Assembly: GCA_017456805.1 (NCBI GenBank)
Contig: JAFTIQ010000031.1
Coordinates: 1 to 64,000, forward strand
Direction: 5' to 3'
Source: Lentisphaeria bacterium
GTDB lineage: Bacteria; Verrucomicrobiota; Lentisphaeria; Victivallales; UBA1829
Length of the DNA: 64,000 nt
Positions 50,211-59,244 of this stretch are shown piece by piece. A program made the translations under genes and the position numbers. Each line of letters begins with the position of its first letter. The first letter of the stretch is position 1. Under the pieces are notes generated by a model, which was not told where the DNA came from, searched no databases, and saw nothing but the letters and a program-made list of their open reading frames with translations.

Positions 50211-53201
50211 ATGAGCGAAGACCCATTGAGCAAGTTGGGCTCCGCCCCCGCAGGAGACATTCAGGAAAAGACGGTCCGTATCGATATGGATCAGCTCTTT
50301 TCCAGTGATAAGACACGCACGGTCCGTATTGATATGGACCGTGCTTCCACCGTTAAAAACCGGAATCAGCTTGATTCCTTCGGTGAATCAGCCGGCTCGG
50401 GAGATGTCCCGAAACTGACTCTGAAGCCGAAGGAAAAGTATATCTTCCGGAAAAATATCGGTCGCGGCGGTATGAAAATGGTGATCCAGGTCAAAGACCG
50501 GGATACTATGCGCGATATCGCAATGGCTCTTTTCCCGGATTCCGCAAACCGCCCCGACAAAGAAACAAAGCGGTTTATTGAAGAGGCGCGGATCACTGCA
50601 AGCCTCGAACACCCGAACATCGTTCCTGTTCACGATATCGGAATCGATTCCAATGGTTCTCCCTACTTTACCATGAAGCTTCTGCGGGGAGAAACTCTGG
50701 CTTCCATTCTGAAAAAATTAAACGCCGGGGATCCCGAGTATAAAGAGCTTTATACGCTGGATGCTCTGCTGCGCATTTTTATAAAAGTCTGTGATGCTGT
50801 GGCGTTTGCCCACTCCAAAGGAGTGATCCATCTTGATTTGAAGCCCGAAAATATTCAGATCGGCGACTTCGGTGAAGTGCTGTTGATGGATTTCGGTCTG
50901 GCAAAAGTTATTTCCAAAGCAGATAAAGATGAAGAAGCGGAAGCGCCTTCCTATTCCAATCAGAATTTTATCCCCGGAGTGACCATTGACGGTGTCACCA
51001 AGGGAACTCCCGGTTATATGGCGCCTGAGCAGGCAGCCGGAAAAAACAGCTTGAAGGATTTCCGGACAGACGTTTATTCTCTCGGCGCAATTCTTTACTC
51101 CATCGCTACCTATCAGAATCCTATTTCAGAACGCAGCACCACGATGAAAGAGATGATGACGGATACCGTCAAAGGGCGGATCATTCCTCCCAGAGAGCGA
51201 GCTCCGGAACGGATGATCCCTTATGCGCTGGAGGCTGTGATCCGGAAAGCCATGACTGTTCAACTGCCCGGACGTTATCAGAGTGTCAAAGAATTGCGGG
51301 ATGAGGTGTATTCCTTCCGGAACGGTTTTGCAACTCAGGCAGAAAAAGCCGGAGTTCTCAAACGGTTCTTCCTTCTGATCCGGCGGAATAAGATTACATT
51401 CCCGGCAATCACTCTTTCTATTTTCCTGCTGCTGGGAATCTCTTTCTATGCCCTGGATGAGGCTTCCAAATATAAACCGGACTGGATCCCCGTTTACTCT
51501 GAGGATTTTACCGGACGTTCTGAACTTCAGGGCAATTATGCTTTTTATAACTCGACCGTTTATTCCACCGTTGATGAGTGGCGGCGGAACCGCAACGGAA
51601 TGTTTATGAAGAGTCAGGAGTGGTTTTTCCTGAAAGATCTTCCGCTCGGCTCCGGAACAAAAGCCGTTCTGAAGTTCGTTCCGAAGTATGGAAGTGTTCT
51701 GCGAATCGCATTGAATACTCCCATCCAAAGCACTGCTTTCAGCTGGGAAAATCCCACCGGATATGTCTTTTCCTTATCAGCAGTTCAGGGCGGACATGAT
51801 ATTATATGGAAAAACGGAACATCCTTTGTTTCCGGAGATTCCACAATTATACCGGAAAAACTGAATACCGTTGAGATAGAACGGTCAGACAATCATTTCC
51901 GGGTTTCTATCAATGGAGAAGAGGCGTTTGACACGATTGATATGTTCCCGCTGACAACCGCCAAGATCGGTTCGTTCGGAATCCGTTCCGACGGCGAAGG
52001 AACCATTCTTCATTCCCTGGAACTTTACCGTCAGGCTCCGGCAGAAAAGGCAAGCCCCCTGATCGCCGGCGATGTGCTGCTGGAACGGAAACATTATGCC
52101 GATGCTGTGGAGCAATATCTGATAATCGCGGAGAGCTATAAACAAGGCCCCATTACAGATATGGCGATCATGAAGGCATACGCCGCTGCCGCATATTTGA
52201 GGGACCCCGGAAAACGGGAAACTGTCCGGAACGATATCAAAGAACGCCTGGTCCCCAAAATCCAGTCGCCGAAGTTCAGCGTTCAAATTCTGGAAATCGA
52301 TGCTCTTTCTTATTGGAATGAACAGCGCTATACTTTGGCATTTGAAACCCTTGACCAAGTCTTTCAGTTGGATCCGAAATCTGAGATCATGCTGAAAATA
52401 CTTCAGCTTCCCAATAAAAAGCTTCCGCCCAATGTGCTGGATGCCATGCTGGAATATATTGCAAAAAATAAAAATATCAACAGACTGGAGCTTTCCGGTT
52501 ACGGAATCACTTCTCTGGCAAAATTGCAGGGGATGAGATTGAATTATCTCAACTGTTCCGGCAACCGCCTGACCTCTCTGGACGGATTGGAGCGGATGCC
52601 GCTGGAAGTGTTGAACTGCTCTGATAATATGATCCTTTCTCTGGATGCGCTCAGATACATTGCGCTGAAAGATTTGAATTGCAAGCGGAACCGGATTACT
52701 TCCCTGGAGCCCTTGAACATGGTCCGGCTGCGGACATTGGATGTTTCCTACAACAAGATCGCATCTTTGAAACCGCTTGCCGGTCAGAATCTGGATTTTC
52801 TGGCGATCCGCGGAAATCTGATCCATTCGCTGGACTCCCTTTACGGAATGAAACTGCGTTTTCTGGATGCTGGAGAAAATTCTTTTATCTCATTGATGCC
52901 CCTGAAAGATATGCCGTTGGAAATTCTGCTTGTGGATGGTTCCGGAATTTCCTCTCTTGCTCCGATCCAATCCATGAAACTGAAAAACCTCGGACTGTTC
53001 CAATGCAAGAGAGTCAAGGATCTTACACCGATTTTCAACATGGAATCTCTGCAATATTTGAGCTTGCCTCCGGATCCCGGAAATATTGAGCCGCTCCGGA
53101 AATTGCCGCAGCTCCTGTTTATCAGCAAACGTTACGCAGTTCCCCGGAGCGAAAAATCTGAAACTGCTTCCGAGTTCTGGAAACAATACGCTCAAAAATA
53201 A
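50211..53201 (+). CDS. Large receptor-like Ser/Thr protein kinase with LRR ectodomain and unusual lysine placement
   Basis: 996 residues. N-terminal tail with twin TVRIDMD motifs (21-27, 37-43). The Hanks-type kinase spans about 75-375: glycine loop G84-R-G-G-M-K89, IAMALF (103-108, with Ala106 where the VAIK lysine belongs), Glu125, H207-L-D209-L-K-P-E-N214, D227-F-G229, A271-P-E273. A membrane helix lies near 396-415. Outside are a LamG/concanavalin-like domain (about 430-630), a TPR-like helical part, and nine to ten 22-residue leucine-rich repeats (about 755-980). It is probably a membrane receptor kinase that binds something outside and signals inside. Starts 26 bases after dapL. Confidence 0.93.
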   Translation: MSEDPLSKLGSAPAGDIQEKTVRIDMDQLFSSDKTRTVRIDMDRASTVKNRNQLDSFGESAGSGDVPKLTLKPKEKYIFRKNIGRGGMKMVIQVKDRDTMRDIAMALFPDSANRPDKETKRFIEEARITASLEHPNIVPVHDIGIDSNGSPYFTMKLLRGETLASILKKLNAGDPEYKELYTLDALLRIFIKVCDAVAFAHSKGVIHLDLKPENIQIGDFGEVLLMDFGLAKVISKADKDEEAEAPSYSNQNFIPGVTIDGVTKGTPGYMAPEQAAGKNSLKDFRTDVYSLGAILYSIATYQNPISERSTTMKEMMTDTVKGRIIPPRERAPERMIPYALEAVIRKAMTVQLPGRYQSVKELRDEVYSFRNGFATQAEKAGVLKRFFLLIRRNKITFPAITLSIFLLLGISFYALDEASKYKPDWIPVYSEDFTGRSELQGNYAFYNSTVYSTVDEWRRNRNGMFMKSQEWFFLKDLPLGSGTKAVLKFVPKYGSVLRIALNTPIQSTAFSWENPTGYVFSLSAVQGGHDIIWKNGTSFVSGDSTIIPEKLNTVEIERSDNHFRVSINGEEAFDTIDMFPLTTAKIGSFGIRSDGEGTILHSLELYRQAPAEKASPLIAGDVLLERKHYADAVEQYLIIAESYKQGPITDMAIMKAYAAAAYLRDPGKRETVRNDIKERLVPKIQSPKFSVQILEIDALSYWNEQRYTLAFETLDQVFQLDPKSEIMLKILQLPNKKLPPNVLDAMLEYIAKNKNINRLELSGYGITSLAKLQGMRLNYLNCSGNRLTSLDGLERMPLEVLNCSDNMILSLDALRYIALKDLNCKRNRITSLEPLNMVRLRTLDVSYNKIASLKPLAGQNLDFLAIRGNLIHSLDSLYGMKLRFLDAGENSFISLMPLKDMPLEILLVDGSGISSLAPIQSMKLKNLGLFQCKRVKDLTPIFNMESLQYLSLPPDPGNIEPLRKLPQLLFISKRYAVPRSEKSETASEFWKQYAQK

Positions 53202-53217
53202 CTCCCGCATTTTCCCG

Positions 53218-53259
53218 AAAAAAAAGCTGCAGTCTGCCGTTTCCAGCAGAACTGCAGCT
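53218..53259 (-). terminator. Intrinsic terminator for the Gfo/Idh/MocA gene
   Basis: Minus strand: arms AGCTGCAGTTCTGC and GCAGACTGCAGCT with a nine-base loop (one or two mismatches), followed by eight T. Confidence 0.85.
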
Positions 53260-53284
53260 CTGAATGTTTTATTCCGATCAGATC

Positions 53285-54448
53285 TTACTTGACCTGATTG
53301 TTTTCAAAGTAAGCGATCAATTCAGGATCCACGGGGGGGATTTCCCGGAGATGACCGTCTGTTCTCATCGCCTCATGAGCAAGAACACCTGCCGCGACAG
53401 CATTCCGTGCTGCCACGGGGCTTGTGTTTGTCTTCGCACCGAAACGGACGAAATCGATGAAGTTTGCAACGATTCTGGGGTCGCCGCCGCCATGAGTTCC
53501 GGAAATAGGCTTCAGATGATAAATGATATCGGGCTCAGAACGTTTGCCGCGCTGAGTCCAGACGTGGATCTGGCAGTCGCCGAAGTCCCCGATATTTTCC
53601 ACCCGTCCTTTGGTTCCGATGAAGGTGTAGTTCCGTTCGGCATCGGGGGTGTAGTGACACTGGAGATAGGCGGCCTGAGTTCCGTTATCCAGCTGCATCA
53701 GAACCATATTATGGTCTTCCACATCGATGACAGGGGAGAATCCGTCACATTCCAGAGGCGGATACTGTTCATCGCTCCACTTTGCGCAGCCCGGTGTTTC
53801 AGGGGAACGGCGTTTACATCTGTTGTAAACGGAGAGCTGCCCCATTCCGGTTACCTTTTTGGTATAACCGCCCATGAGCCAGTGCATAACGTCGATATCA
53901 TGAGCACCTTTCTGCAGGAGGAGTCCGGTGGCATTGCACTGTTCGGAGTGCCAGTCACGGAAGTATGCATCTCCGCCGTAGGAGATAAAGTGGCGGCACC
54001 ATCCGGCCTGAATTTCTCCGATCAGACCGGAATCGATGACTTCTTTCATTTTGAGGACTGCCGGGAAGTGGCGCATATTGTGTCCGACAAAAAGTTTGGA
54101 ACCGGTTTCATAAGCTGTTCTGAGGATTCTGTCGCAGCCTTCGATCGTGATTGCCATAGGTTTTTCCAGGTAGACAGCCTTCCCGGCTTCGAGTGCGGCA
54201 ACCGCCATTTCTTCGTGAAGGAAATCGGGAGTAGAGATGAAAACCGCTCCGATTTCTTTTACTTTGAGGAGTTCTTTGTAATCCTTGTAGAAGGCGGCAT
54301 TGGGGAACTGCTCTTTGAATTCCTGCTCCGCAGTTTCCGTGATGTCGCAGCCTGCAACGATCTCCACACCTTTTTCAGGATTGTGTGCCTGATAACCATT
54401 TTTTCCGCGTCCGCCGGTGGCGATCAAACCGATTTTTAACATTTCCAT
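53285..54448 (-). CDS. Gfo/Idh/MocA-family oxidoreductase
   Basis: 387 residues, ATG 54448 with AAAGGA at eight bases. LKIGLIATGGRGKNGYQAH at 4-22 is the Rossmann NAD(P) loop, YLEKPMAIT (about 93-101) holds the catalytic EKP lysine, and the His block GAHDIDVMHWLMGG near 180-193 completes the active site. It is divergent from the AraC-mutase operon with which it shares the intergenic region, so it may act in the same pathway. Substrate unknown; likely a sugar or inositol. Confidence 0.9.
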   Translation of the reverse strand: MEMLKIGLIATGGRGKNGYQAHNPEKGVEIVAGCDITETAEQEFKEQFPNAAFYKDYKELLKVKEIGAVFISTPDFLHEEMAVAALEAGKAVYLEKPMAITIEGCDRILRTAYETGSKLFVGHNMRHFPAVLKMKEVIDSGLIGEIQAGWCRHFISYGGDAYFRDWHSEQCNATGLLLQKGAHDIDVMHWLMGGYTKKVTGMGQLSVYNRCKRRSPETPGCAKWSDEQYPPLECDGFSPVIDVEDHNMVLMQLDNGTQAAYLQCHYTPDAERNYTFIGTKGRVENIGDFGDCQIHVWTQRGKRSEPDIIYHLKPISGTHGGGDPRIVANFIDFVRFGAKTNTSPVAARNAVAAGVLAHEAMRTDGHLREIPPVDPELIAYFENNQVK

Positions 54449-54503
54449 AAGAAAATTCCTTTATTTTTTTGATTCTTGACTGGAAATTGCCGAATTATGG
54501 ATT

Positions 54504-54531
54504 AATTTATAACTAATTCAGTAAAGTTCAA
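54504..54531 (-). promoter_or_regulatory. Predicted promoter for the Gfo/Idh/MocA gene
   Basis: Minus strand TTGAAC, 16-base spacer, TAAATT, 56 bases before ATG 54448. Modest match. Confidence 0.5.
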
Positions 54532-54582
54532 GCTGGAATACAGCAAAAAACATGAAAGATATCAAAAAAAGGATGTAGAATA

Positions 54583-55413
54583 TTGACAAGCGAAACTGCT
54601 AAAATGGAAGATCCGTTTCAGAAGGATGACTTCCCGTTTCAACTGATTGCGGCGACCCATGCCTATGCAGATGCCCGTACTCCTGTGATTGAACGGTCTG
54701 ACTATAAAGCCTGTACAATCGAGTATGTGATCCGGGGAGCTGGTGTGTTGAAAATCAACGGGAAATCCTTTGCGCCAGCCACTGACAGCATTTATTTCCT
54801 GACGAAATGGAGCGACCACTGTTATGCACCGAACCGGGAAGATCCCTGGCATAAACTTTTTTTTGTGATTGATGGCGAACTCATGGTTTCTCTTTTGAAG
54901 GCATACCGGCTGGATGAGGTTTATTATTTCCCGGATTGTCCTCAGCTCAAACATTTCTTTGAGGATATGATGGCACTGAATCCCAACTCGGAAACCGTGA
55001 ATCAGCAGAGTGCTTTGCTGTTTCATCAGTTTGTGAACGAACTTGCACGGGTGACTTATGGAACCCCGTCAGTTTATCCTCCCGAGGTGGAGGCATTGAA
55101 AGAAAAACTGGATGCTTCCATGACAACAGGATTCAATCTTGTGGAATATGCCAAAAAATCGGAGTATTCCGAGGCGCATCTGATCCGGATCTTCCGGAAT
55201 GCTTTCGGGGTCACTCCTTACGATTATTTAATGTCAAAAAAAATGGAGCTGGCAAAACGCCTGCTGCTGTATTCCAGTTTCTCCATTAAAGAGATCGCAG
55301 CTCATCTTTCGTTTTCGGATCAGTATTATTTTTCCAACTTTTTCAAGATGAAAACCGGTCTTTCTCCGCGGAATTATAAATTGAAATACATAGGAAAGGG
55401 GAAAAACGAATGA
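54583..55413 (+). CDS. AraC-family regulator coupled to phosphohexomutase genes
   Basis: 276 residues, starting at TTG 54583 because AAAGGA lies nine bases upstream; the ATG 21 bases later has no ribosome site. An N-terminal cupin-like sensor domain (about 20-150) is followed by the AraC HTH pair (LVEYAKKSEYSEAHLIRIFRNAFGVTPYDYL and IKEIAAHLSFSDQYYFSNFFKMKTGLSPRNYK). Its stop overlaps the first mutase start (ATGA), so it is made together with the enzymes it may control or sense for. Ligand unknown, perhaps a sugar. Confidence 0.9.
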   Translation: MTSETAKMEDPFQKDDFPFQLIAATHAYADARTPVIERSDYKACTIEYVIRGAGVLKINGKSFAPATDSIYFLTKWSDHCYAPNREDPWHKLFFVIDGELMVSLLKAYRLDEVYYFPDCPQLKHFFEDMMALNPNSETVNQQSALLFHQFVNELARVTYGTPSVYPPEVEALKEKLDASMTTGFNLVEYAKKSEYSEAHLIRIFRNAFGVTPYDYLMSKKMELAKRLLLYSSFSIKEIAAHLSFSDQYYFSNFFKMKTGLSPRNYKLKYIGKGKNE

Positions 55414-56792
55414 GATTCTTACGCTTGGGCGCAGCCGGATTGCGCGGTGAAGTCGGAACCGCTTTGACACATCAGTTGGCGATCCGTTATGCATCAGCCC
55501 TCGGAACCTGGGTTTCCGTAACTCAGAAGACAGAACAGCCTGTGATCGGGATCGCAACGGATACCCGGGCTTCTTCAGAGATGCTGAAGTCTGCTGTCAT
55601 TTCCGGACTTCTTGCCTGCGGATGTTCTATTGTTGATTTCGGAATCACACCTTCTCCGGTACTGCACTTCGGTGTCCGGAAATTGAAGCTGGATGGGGGG
55701 ATCCTGATCGGAGCTGGGCATCATCCGGCGGGCTGGAATGCCCTGGTCGGACTCAGTGCCTCCGGTGCCTGTCTGACCCCGACGGAGTCTCAGGAAATGC
55801 TGGAGATCTATCACGGGAATGTATTTCATTCTGCCGGATGGGATGGCTGCGGGACGATCCGGCAGGCTCCAGAGACGATCGTATTTGACTATGTGGATGA
55901 TCTGTTCAGCAGTGTGAATCTTGATTTGATCCGTTCCCGGAATTTCCGGATCGTGGCTGATTTCTGTAATGGTTCCGGATCAGTACTCTTCAACAGAATC
56001 GCGCGGAAAGCCAATCTGGATGCAGTGGTCATCAATGATTCTCTTTCCGGAGAACTGCCCCATGGACCTGAGCCCCGGCCCAGAAATTCCGCTCAGGTGA
56101 AGTCTATCATGAAGCCCCTGAACGCAGATGCCGGATTCGTATTCAGCAGCGATGTGGGACGCCTTGCCCTGGTCACGGATACCTGTGAAACGCTTTCCGA
56201 AGAATATACCTTCCCCCTCGTGGCAGAAAATATCCTTTCCGGAACAGGACCGGGCAAGATCATCGCAACCAATACCTGCTCCACCCGAACTCTTGATCAG
56301 GTCGTGGCGCGGCACTGCGGAAAAGTCTGCAAAGGTATGACCGGTGAAACCTATACCATAGAACTGATGAAAGAGAAAAATGCTGTTCTTTGCGGGGATG
56401 GCAGCGGCGGGACGGCTCTCAGCTCCAGCGGTGCTGCCGGATTCGACGGGTTTGCTTCCATGATGCAGATTCTGGAACTTATGGCGCGCAGGGAAACGTC
56501 TCTGAGCGCATTGGCATCCATGCTGCCCCGGTATCATATCATCAAGCGGACGATTCCCTGCCGTTCGGTGCACGTTTATGCCGCCAGCAAAAAGCTGATC
56601 AAACTCTTCCCCGATGCTGAGTTTTCCAGTCTTGACGGTTTCCGGTTTGACTGGGCAGACGGGTGGGTTCACATCCGGGCGTCCCGTACAGAACCCAGTT
56701 TGCGGATGATTCTGGAATGGAAAACCCGGGCAGAAGCAGAAGAAAAAGCAATGAATATTATCTCCATTTTGGAAAGGGTGGTGGGAGAATGA
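55410..56792 (+). CDS. Phosphohexomutase paralogue lacking the catalytic serine
   Basis: 460 residues of the alpha-D-phosphohexomutase fold (GlmM/ManB type): LGAAGLRGEVG near 6-16, GIATDTRASSEML near 47-59, ending with a domain 4 near 430. But the active-site TASHNP motif reads GAGHHP at 101-106, with Gly103 in place of the phosphoserine, and the metal loop DxDxDR reads SSDVGR at 246-251, two of three Asp missing. It is unlikely to be an active mutase. It forms a coupled pair with the intact-looking gene downstream, so it may be a regulatory or structural partner. Confidence 0.88.
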   Translation: MRFLRLGAAGLRGEVGTALTHQLAIRYASALGTWVSVTQKTEQPVIGIATDTRASSEMLKSAVISGLLACGCSIVDFGITPSPVLHFGVRKLKLDGGILIGAGHHPAGWNALVGLSASGACLTPTESQEMLEIYHGNVFHSAGWDGCGTIRQAPETIVFDYVDDLFSSVNLDLIRSRNFRIVADFCNGSGSVLFNRIARKANLDAVVINDSLSGELPHGPEPRPRNSAQVKSIMKPLNADAGFVFSSDVGRLALVTDTCETLSEEYTFPLVAENILSGTGPGKIIATNTCSTRTLDQVVARHCGKVCKGMTGETYTIELMKEKNAVLCGDGSGGTALSSSGAAGFDGFASMMQILELMARRETSLSALASMLPRYHIIKRTIPCRSVHVYAASKKLIKLFPDAEFSSLDGFRFDWADGWVHIRASRTEPSLRMILEWKTRAEAEEKAMNIISILERVVGE

Positions 56793-58156
56793 ATCAGTAC
56801 CGTAGATTGATCGTTGGAATAAGCAGTATCCGCGGTGTTGTGGGCGAACGGCTCCAGCCCTCTCTTGCAGCAGATTTCGCAGCCTCCTTCGGAGGATACG
56901 TCGGAAAAGGAACCGTTCTTGTCGGACGGGATACCAGACCTTCAGGAATCATGCTGGAGCATGCAGTGATTTCCGGATTGCTCGCAGCCGGATGCAAGGT
57001 GATTTCCGCAGGCGTGATCCCAACGCCCTCCCTGCAGCTTGCTGTGAAAGAACACGGCTGTTCCGGTGCAATCGCAATCACCGCCAGCCAGCATCCCCAG
57101 GAATGGAACGCATTGAAATTCATCAATCAGGATGGAATGTACCTCTCCGATCAGGAGATGTCTGCCCTTTTTGATATTTACAATCAGCCCGAGGATGGAT
57201 TTATCCGGGAAAACGGATATCATGCGTTGAGTACAGATCAGGATCTCTTTGAAGAACATGCAAAAAAGATTTGGAGCAGGATTGATACGGCTGCGATCCG
57301 GGCAGCAAATCTGAAAATTGCTGTCGACTGCTGCAACGGAGTCGGTGCCGTTTATACCAAACGCTTTCTGAAAAATCTCGGAGTCGATGAGATCTATACT
57401 CTGAATGAAGTCCCAAATGGAATCTTTCAGCATTGCCCGGAACCGGTGGAAGCAAATCTCCGGGAGCTTTCCGAATGTGTCCGGAAAAACGGTTGCGATG
57501 CCGGATTTGCTCAGGATCCCGATGGCGACAGCATTACGCTGCTTGATGAAAACGGAACTGTTTTGAGCGAACAGAAATCCATTCTTCTGCCCTGTTTGCG
57601 GGTTCTGGAACGGACTCCCGGAAGTGTTTCTGCAAGTATTCAGACAACTGCCGCGCTCGAAAATATGGCAGAGGCAAAGGGCGGAAAGGTTTTCTATACC
57701 AAAGTCGGAGAGGCAAATATCGGACATTCCATTCTTCAGAATAACACCGTTCTGGGAGCCGAGGGCGGCGGCGTGATCTGGCCCGAGGTGCATCCCTGCA
57801 GGGACAGTTATACCGCAATGGCTCTGACGCTGGAAAAACTCGCTTATGCCAAACGGAAAGTCTCAGAACTGATGGCGGAACTTCCGGAATATCATTCCGC
57901 CGTGCTGACCGTGGAATGTAATGCACAATCCGCAGAAGATGCGATCCGGTCATTGGCTAACAAGTATGACCGTTTTCATCCGGAAGAACTGGATGGGATC
58001 CGGATCTCCATGGGAAAAGTCTGGGCTCTGGTCCGGAAATCCTATTCGGAATCCGCTATCAAAGTTTATGTGGAAAGTGCTGTCTCAAAGGCAGATGCAG
58101 AAGGCGTTGCTGAAACCATCCGCGAAGAGCTGAACAAAACACTTTCCGCAATGTGA
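56789..58156 (+). CDS. Phosphohexomutase (phosphoglucosamine/phosphomannomutase family)
   Basis: 455 residues from ATG 56789, overlapping the preceding stop (ATGA). The catalytic motif TASQHP at 98-103 keeps Ser100, and the metal loop DPDGDS at 243-248 keeps all three Asp, though the usual final Arg is Ser. VGRDTRPSG and GVIPTPSLQLAV are typical of the family. Sugar loop GAEGGG near 332 (GEnSGG-type) is altered. It should move a phosphate between C1 and C6 of a hexose or hexosamine phosphate. Which sugar is not clear. Confidence 0.9.
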   Translation: MNQYRRLIVGISSIRGVVGERLQPSLAADFAASFGGYVGKGTVLVGRDTRPSGIMLEHAVISGLLAAGCKVISAGVIPTPSLQLAVKEHGCSGAIAITASQHPQEWNALKFINQDGMYLSDQEMSALFDIYNQPEDGFIRENGYHALSTDQDLFEEHAKKIWSRIDTAAIRAANLKIAVDCCNGVGAVYTKRFLKNLGVDEIYTLNEVPNGIFQHCPEPVEANLRELSECVRKNGCDAGFAQDPDGDSITLLDENGTVLSEQKSILLPCLRVLERTPGSVSASIQTTAALENMAEAKGGKVFYTKVGEANIGHSILQNNTVLGAEGGGVIWPEVHPCRDSYTAMALTLEKLAYAKRKVSELMAELPEYHSAVLTVECNAQSAEDAIRSLANKYDRFHPEELDGIRISMGKVWALVRKSYSESAIKVYVESAVSKADAEGVAETIREELNKTLSAM

Positions 58157-58162
58157 AAAAAC

Positions 58163-59242
58163 TCATTCCATGGGGATTTTCAAATCCCCTGAGAATCTGG
58201 CATACGCATCCATGGAAAGATCGGAGAATTTGCCTGCCTGATAGTAGCGGTAGGCAACTCCGGCAATCATAGCAGCATTATCCGTGCAATATTTTCTCGG
58301 AGCAAGGAAAACTTTCAGCGACTTCGGCGTCGCAGCTTCGAACCGTTCCCGCAACGCACCGTTGCAGGCAACTCCGCCGCAGAGAATCAAACTCTTTGCA
58401 CCATAAAATTTTGCCGCATCCACAGCTTTGCTGCACAGAACATCCACAATTGCTTCCTGATAGGAGGCGAGGGTGTCATAAAGCGGTTCACCGTCCAGCC
58501 GGTCCGTTTTCAACTCTTCGCAGAGATTATGAACGTGATAAAGCATAGCAGTTTTGACCCCGCTGAAGGAGAAATTGAATCTGTTTGCCGGGTCAAGGGC
58601 ACGTCCGGCAGAACCGGTCAGCGAACGCGGAAAATGATATTTTGCAGCATTGCCCAGTTTTGCGGCTTTTTCAATAATCGGACCGCCGGGATATCCGAGA
58701 TCCAGCATTTTTGCCGCTTTGTCAAAGGCTTCTCCTGCAGCATCATCCAGTGTGGTTCCCACTAATTTGACGGATCCCTCTGAATCAATGATCACCAGTG
58801 CGGTATGCCCGCCGGATACCACCAGTGCCGCCATCGGAAACAGTTCTTTCTGCGCAAAAATATCTTCTTCCGCATCAAGAAAAACTCCATAGATATGACC
58901 GAGAAAATGGTTGACTCCGATGATCGGTTTTTTGTGTGCAGAGGCAAATCCTTTTGCGAAATTTAAACCGCAGAGCAGCGCAGGAACCAACCCCGGTCCA
59001 TTGGTTACTGCGACACAATCGATCTCTTCCGGAGTGACTCCGGCTCCGGTCAGTGCTTCATCTGTGATCCGGCGCAAAGCTGTAAGATGTTCTCTTGCAG
59101 CTAATTCCGGGATAACTCCGCCGTAGGGCGCATGTTTTGCAATCTGACTTGAGATTGCACTGGACAGGACGAACCGTCCATCTCTGACAACCGAAGCCGC
59201 TGTTTCGTCGCAGCTCGATTCAAAACCAAGGATCAAAGCCAT
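58163..59242 (-). CDS. tsaD: tRNA N6-adenosine threonylcarbamoyltransferase
   Basis: 359 residues from ATG 59242. FESSCDETAASVVRDG, YGGVIPELAAREH, NGPGLVPALLCGLNFAKGFA, NHFLGHIYG (the metal-binding HxxxH) and AVVSGGHTALV-like LVVSGGHTALV are all present. It makes the t6A37 modification on ANN-decoding tRNAs with TsaB/C/E. It begins two bases after the glycosyltransferase stop, at the end of the exbB operon, an odd pairing. Confidence 0.96.
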   Translation of the reverse strand: MALILGFESSCDETAASVVRDGRFVLSSAISSQIAKHAPYGGVIPELAAREHLTALRRITDEALTGAGVTPEEIDCVAVTNGPGLVPALLCGLNFAKGFASAHKKPIIGVNHFLGHIYGVFLDAEEDIFAQKELFPMAALVVSGGHTALVIIDSEGSVKLVGTTLDDAAGEAFDKAAKMLDLGYPGGPIIEKAAKLGNAAKYHFPRSLTGSAGRALDPANRFNFSFSGVKTAMLYHVHNLCEELKTDRLDGEPLYDTLASYQEAIVDVLCSKAVDAAKFYGAKSLILCGGVACNGALRERFEAATPKSLKVFLAPRKYCTDNAAMIAGVAYRYYQAGKFSDLSMDAYARFSGDLKIPME

Positions 59243-59244
59243 AT

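Noticed and set aside
53264..54439. A 391-codon plus-strand frame opposite the Gfo/Idh/MocA gene
   Set aside because: Antisense shadow; the minus strand carries the family motifs, promoter and terminator.
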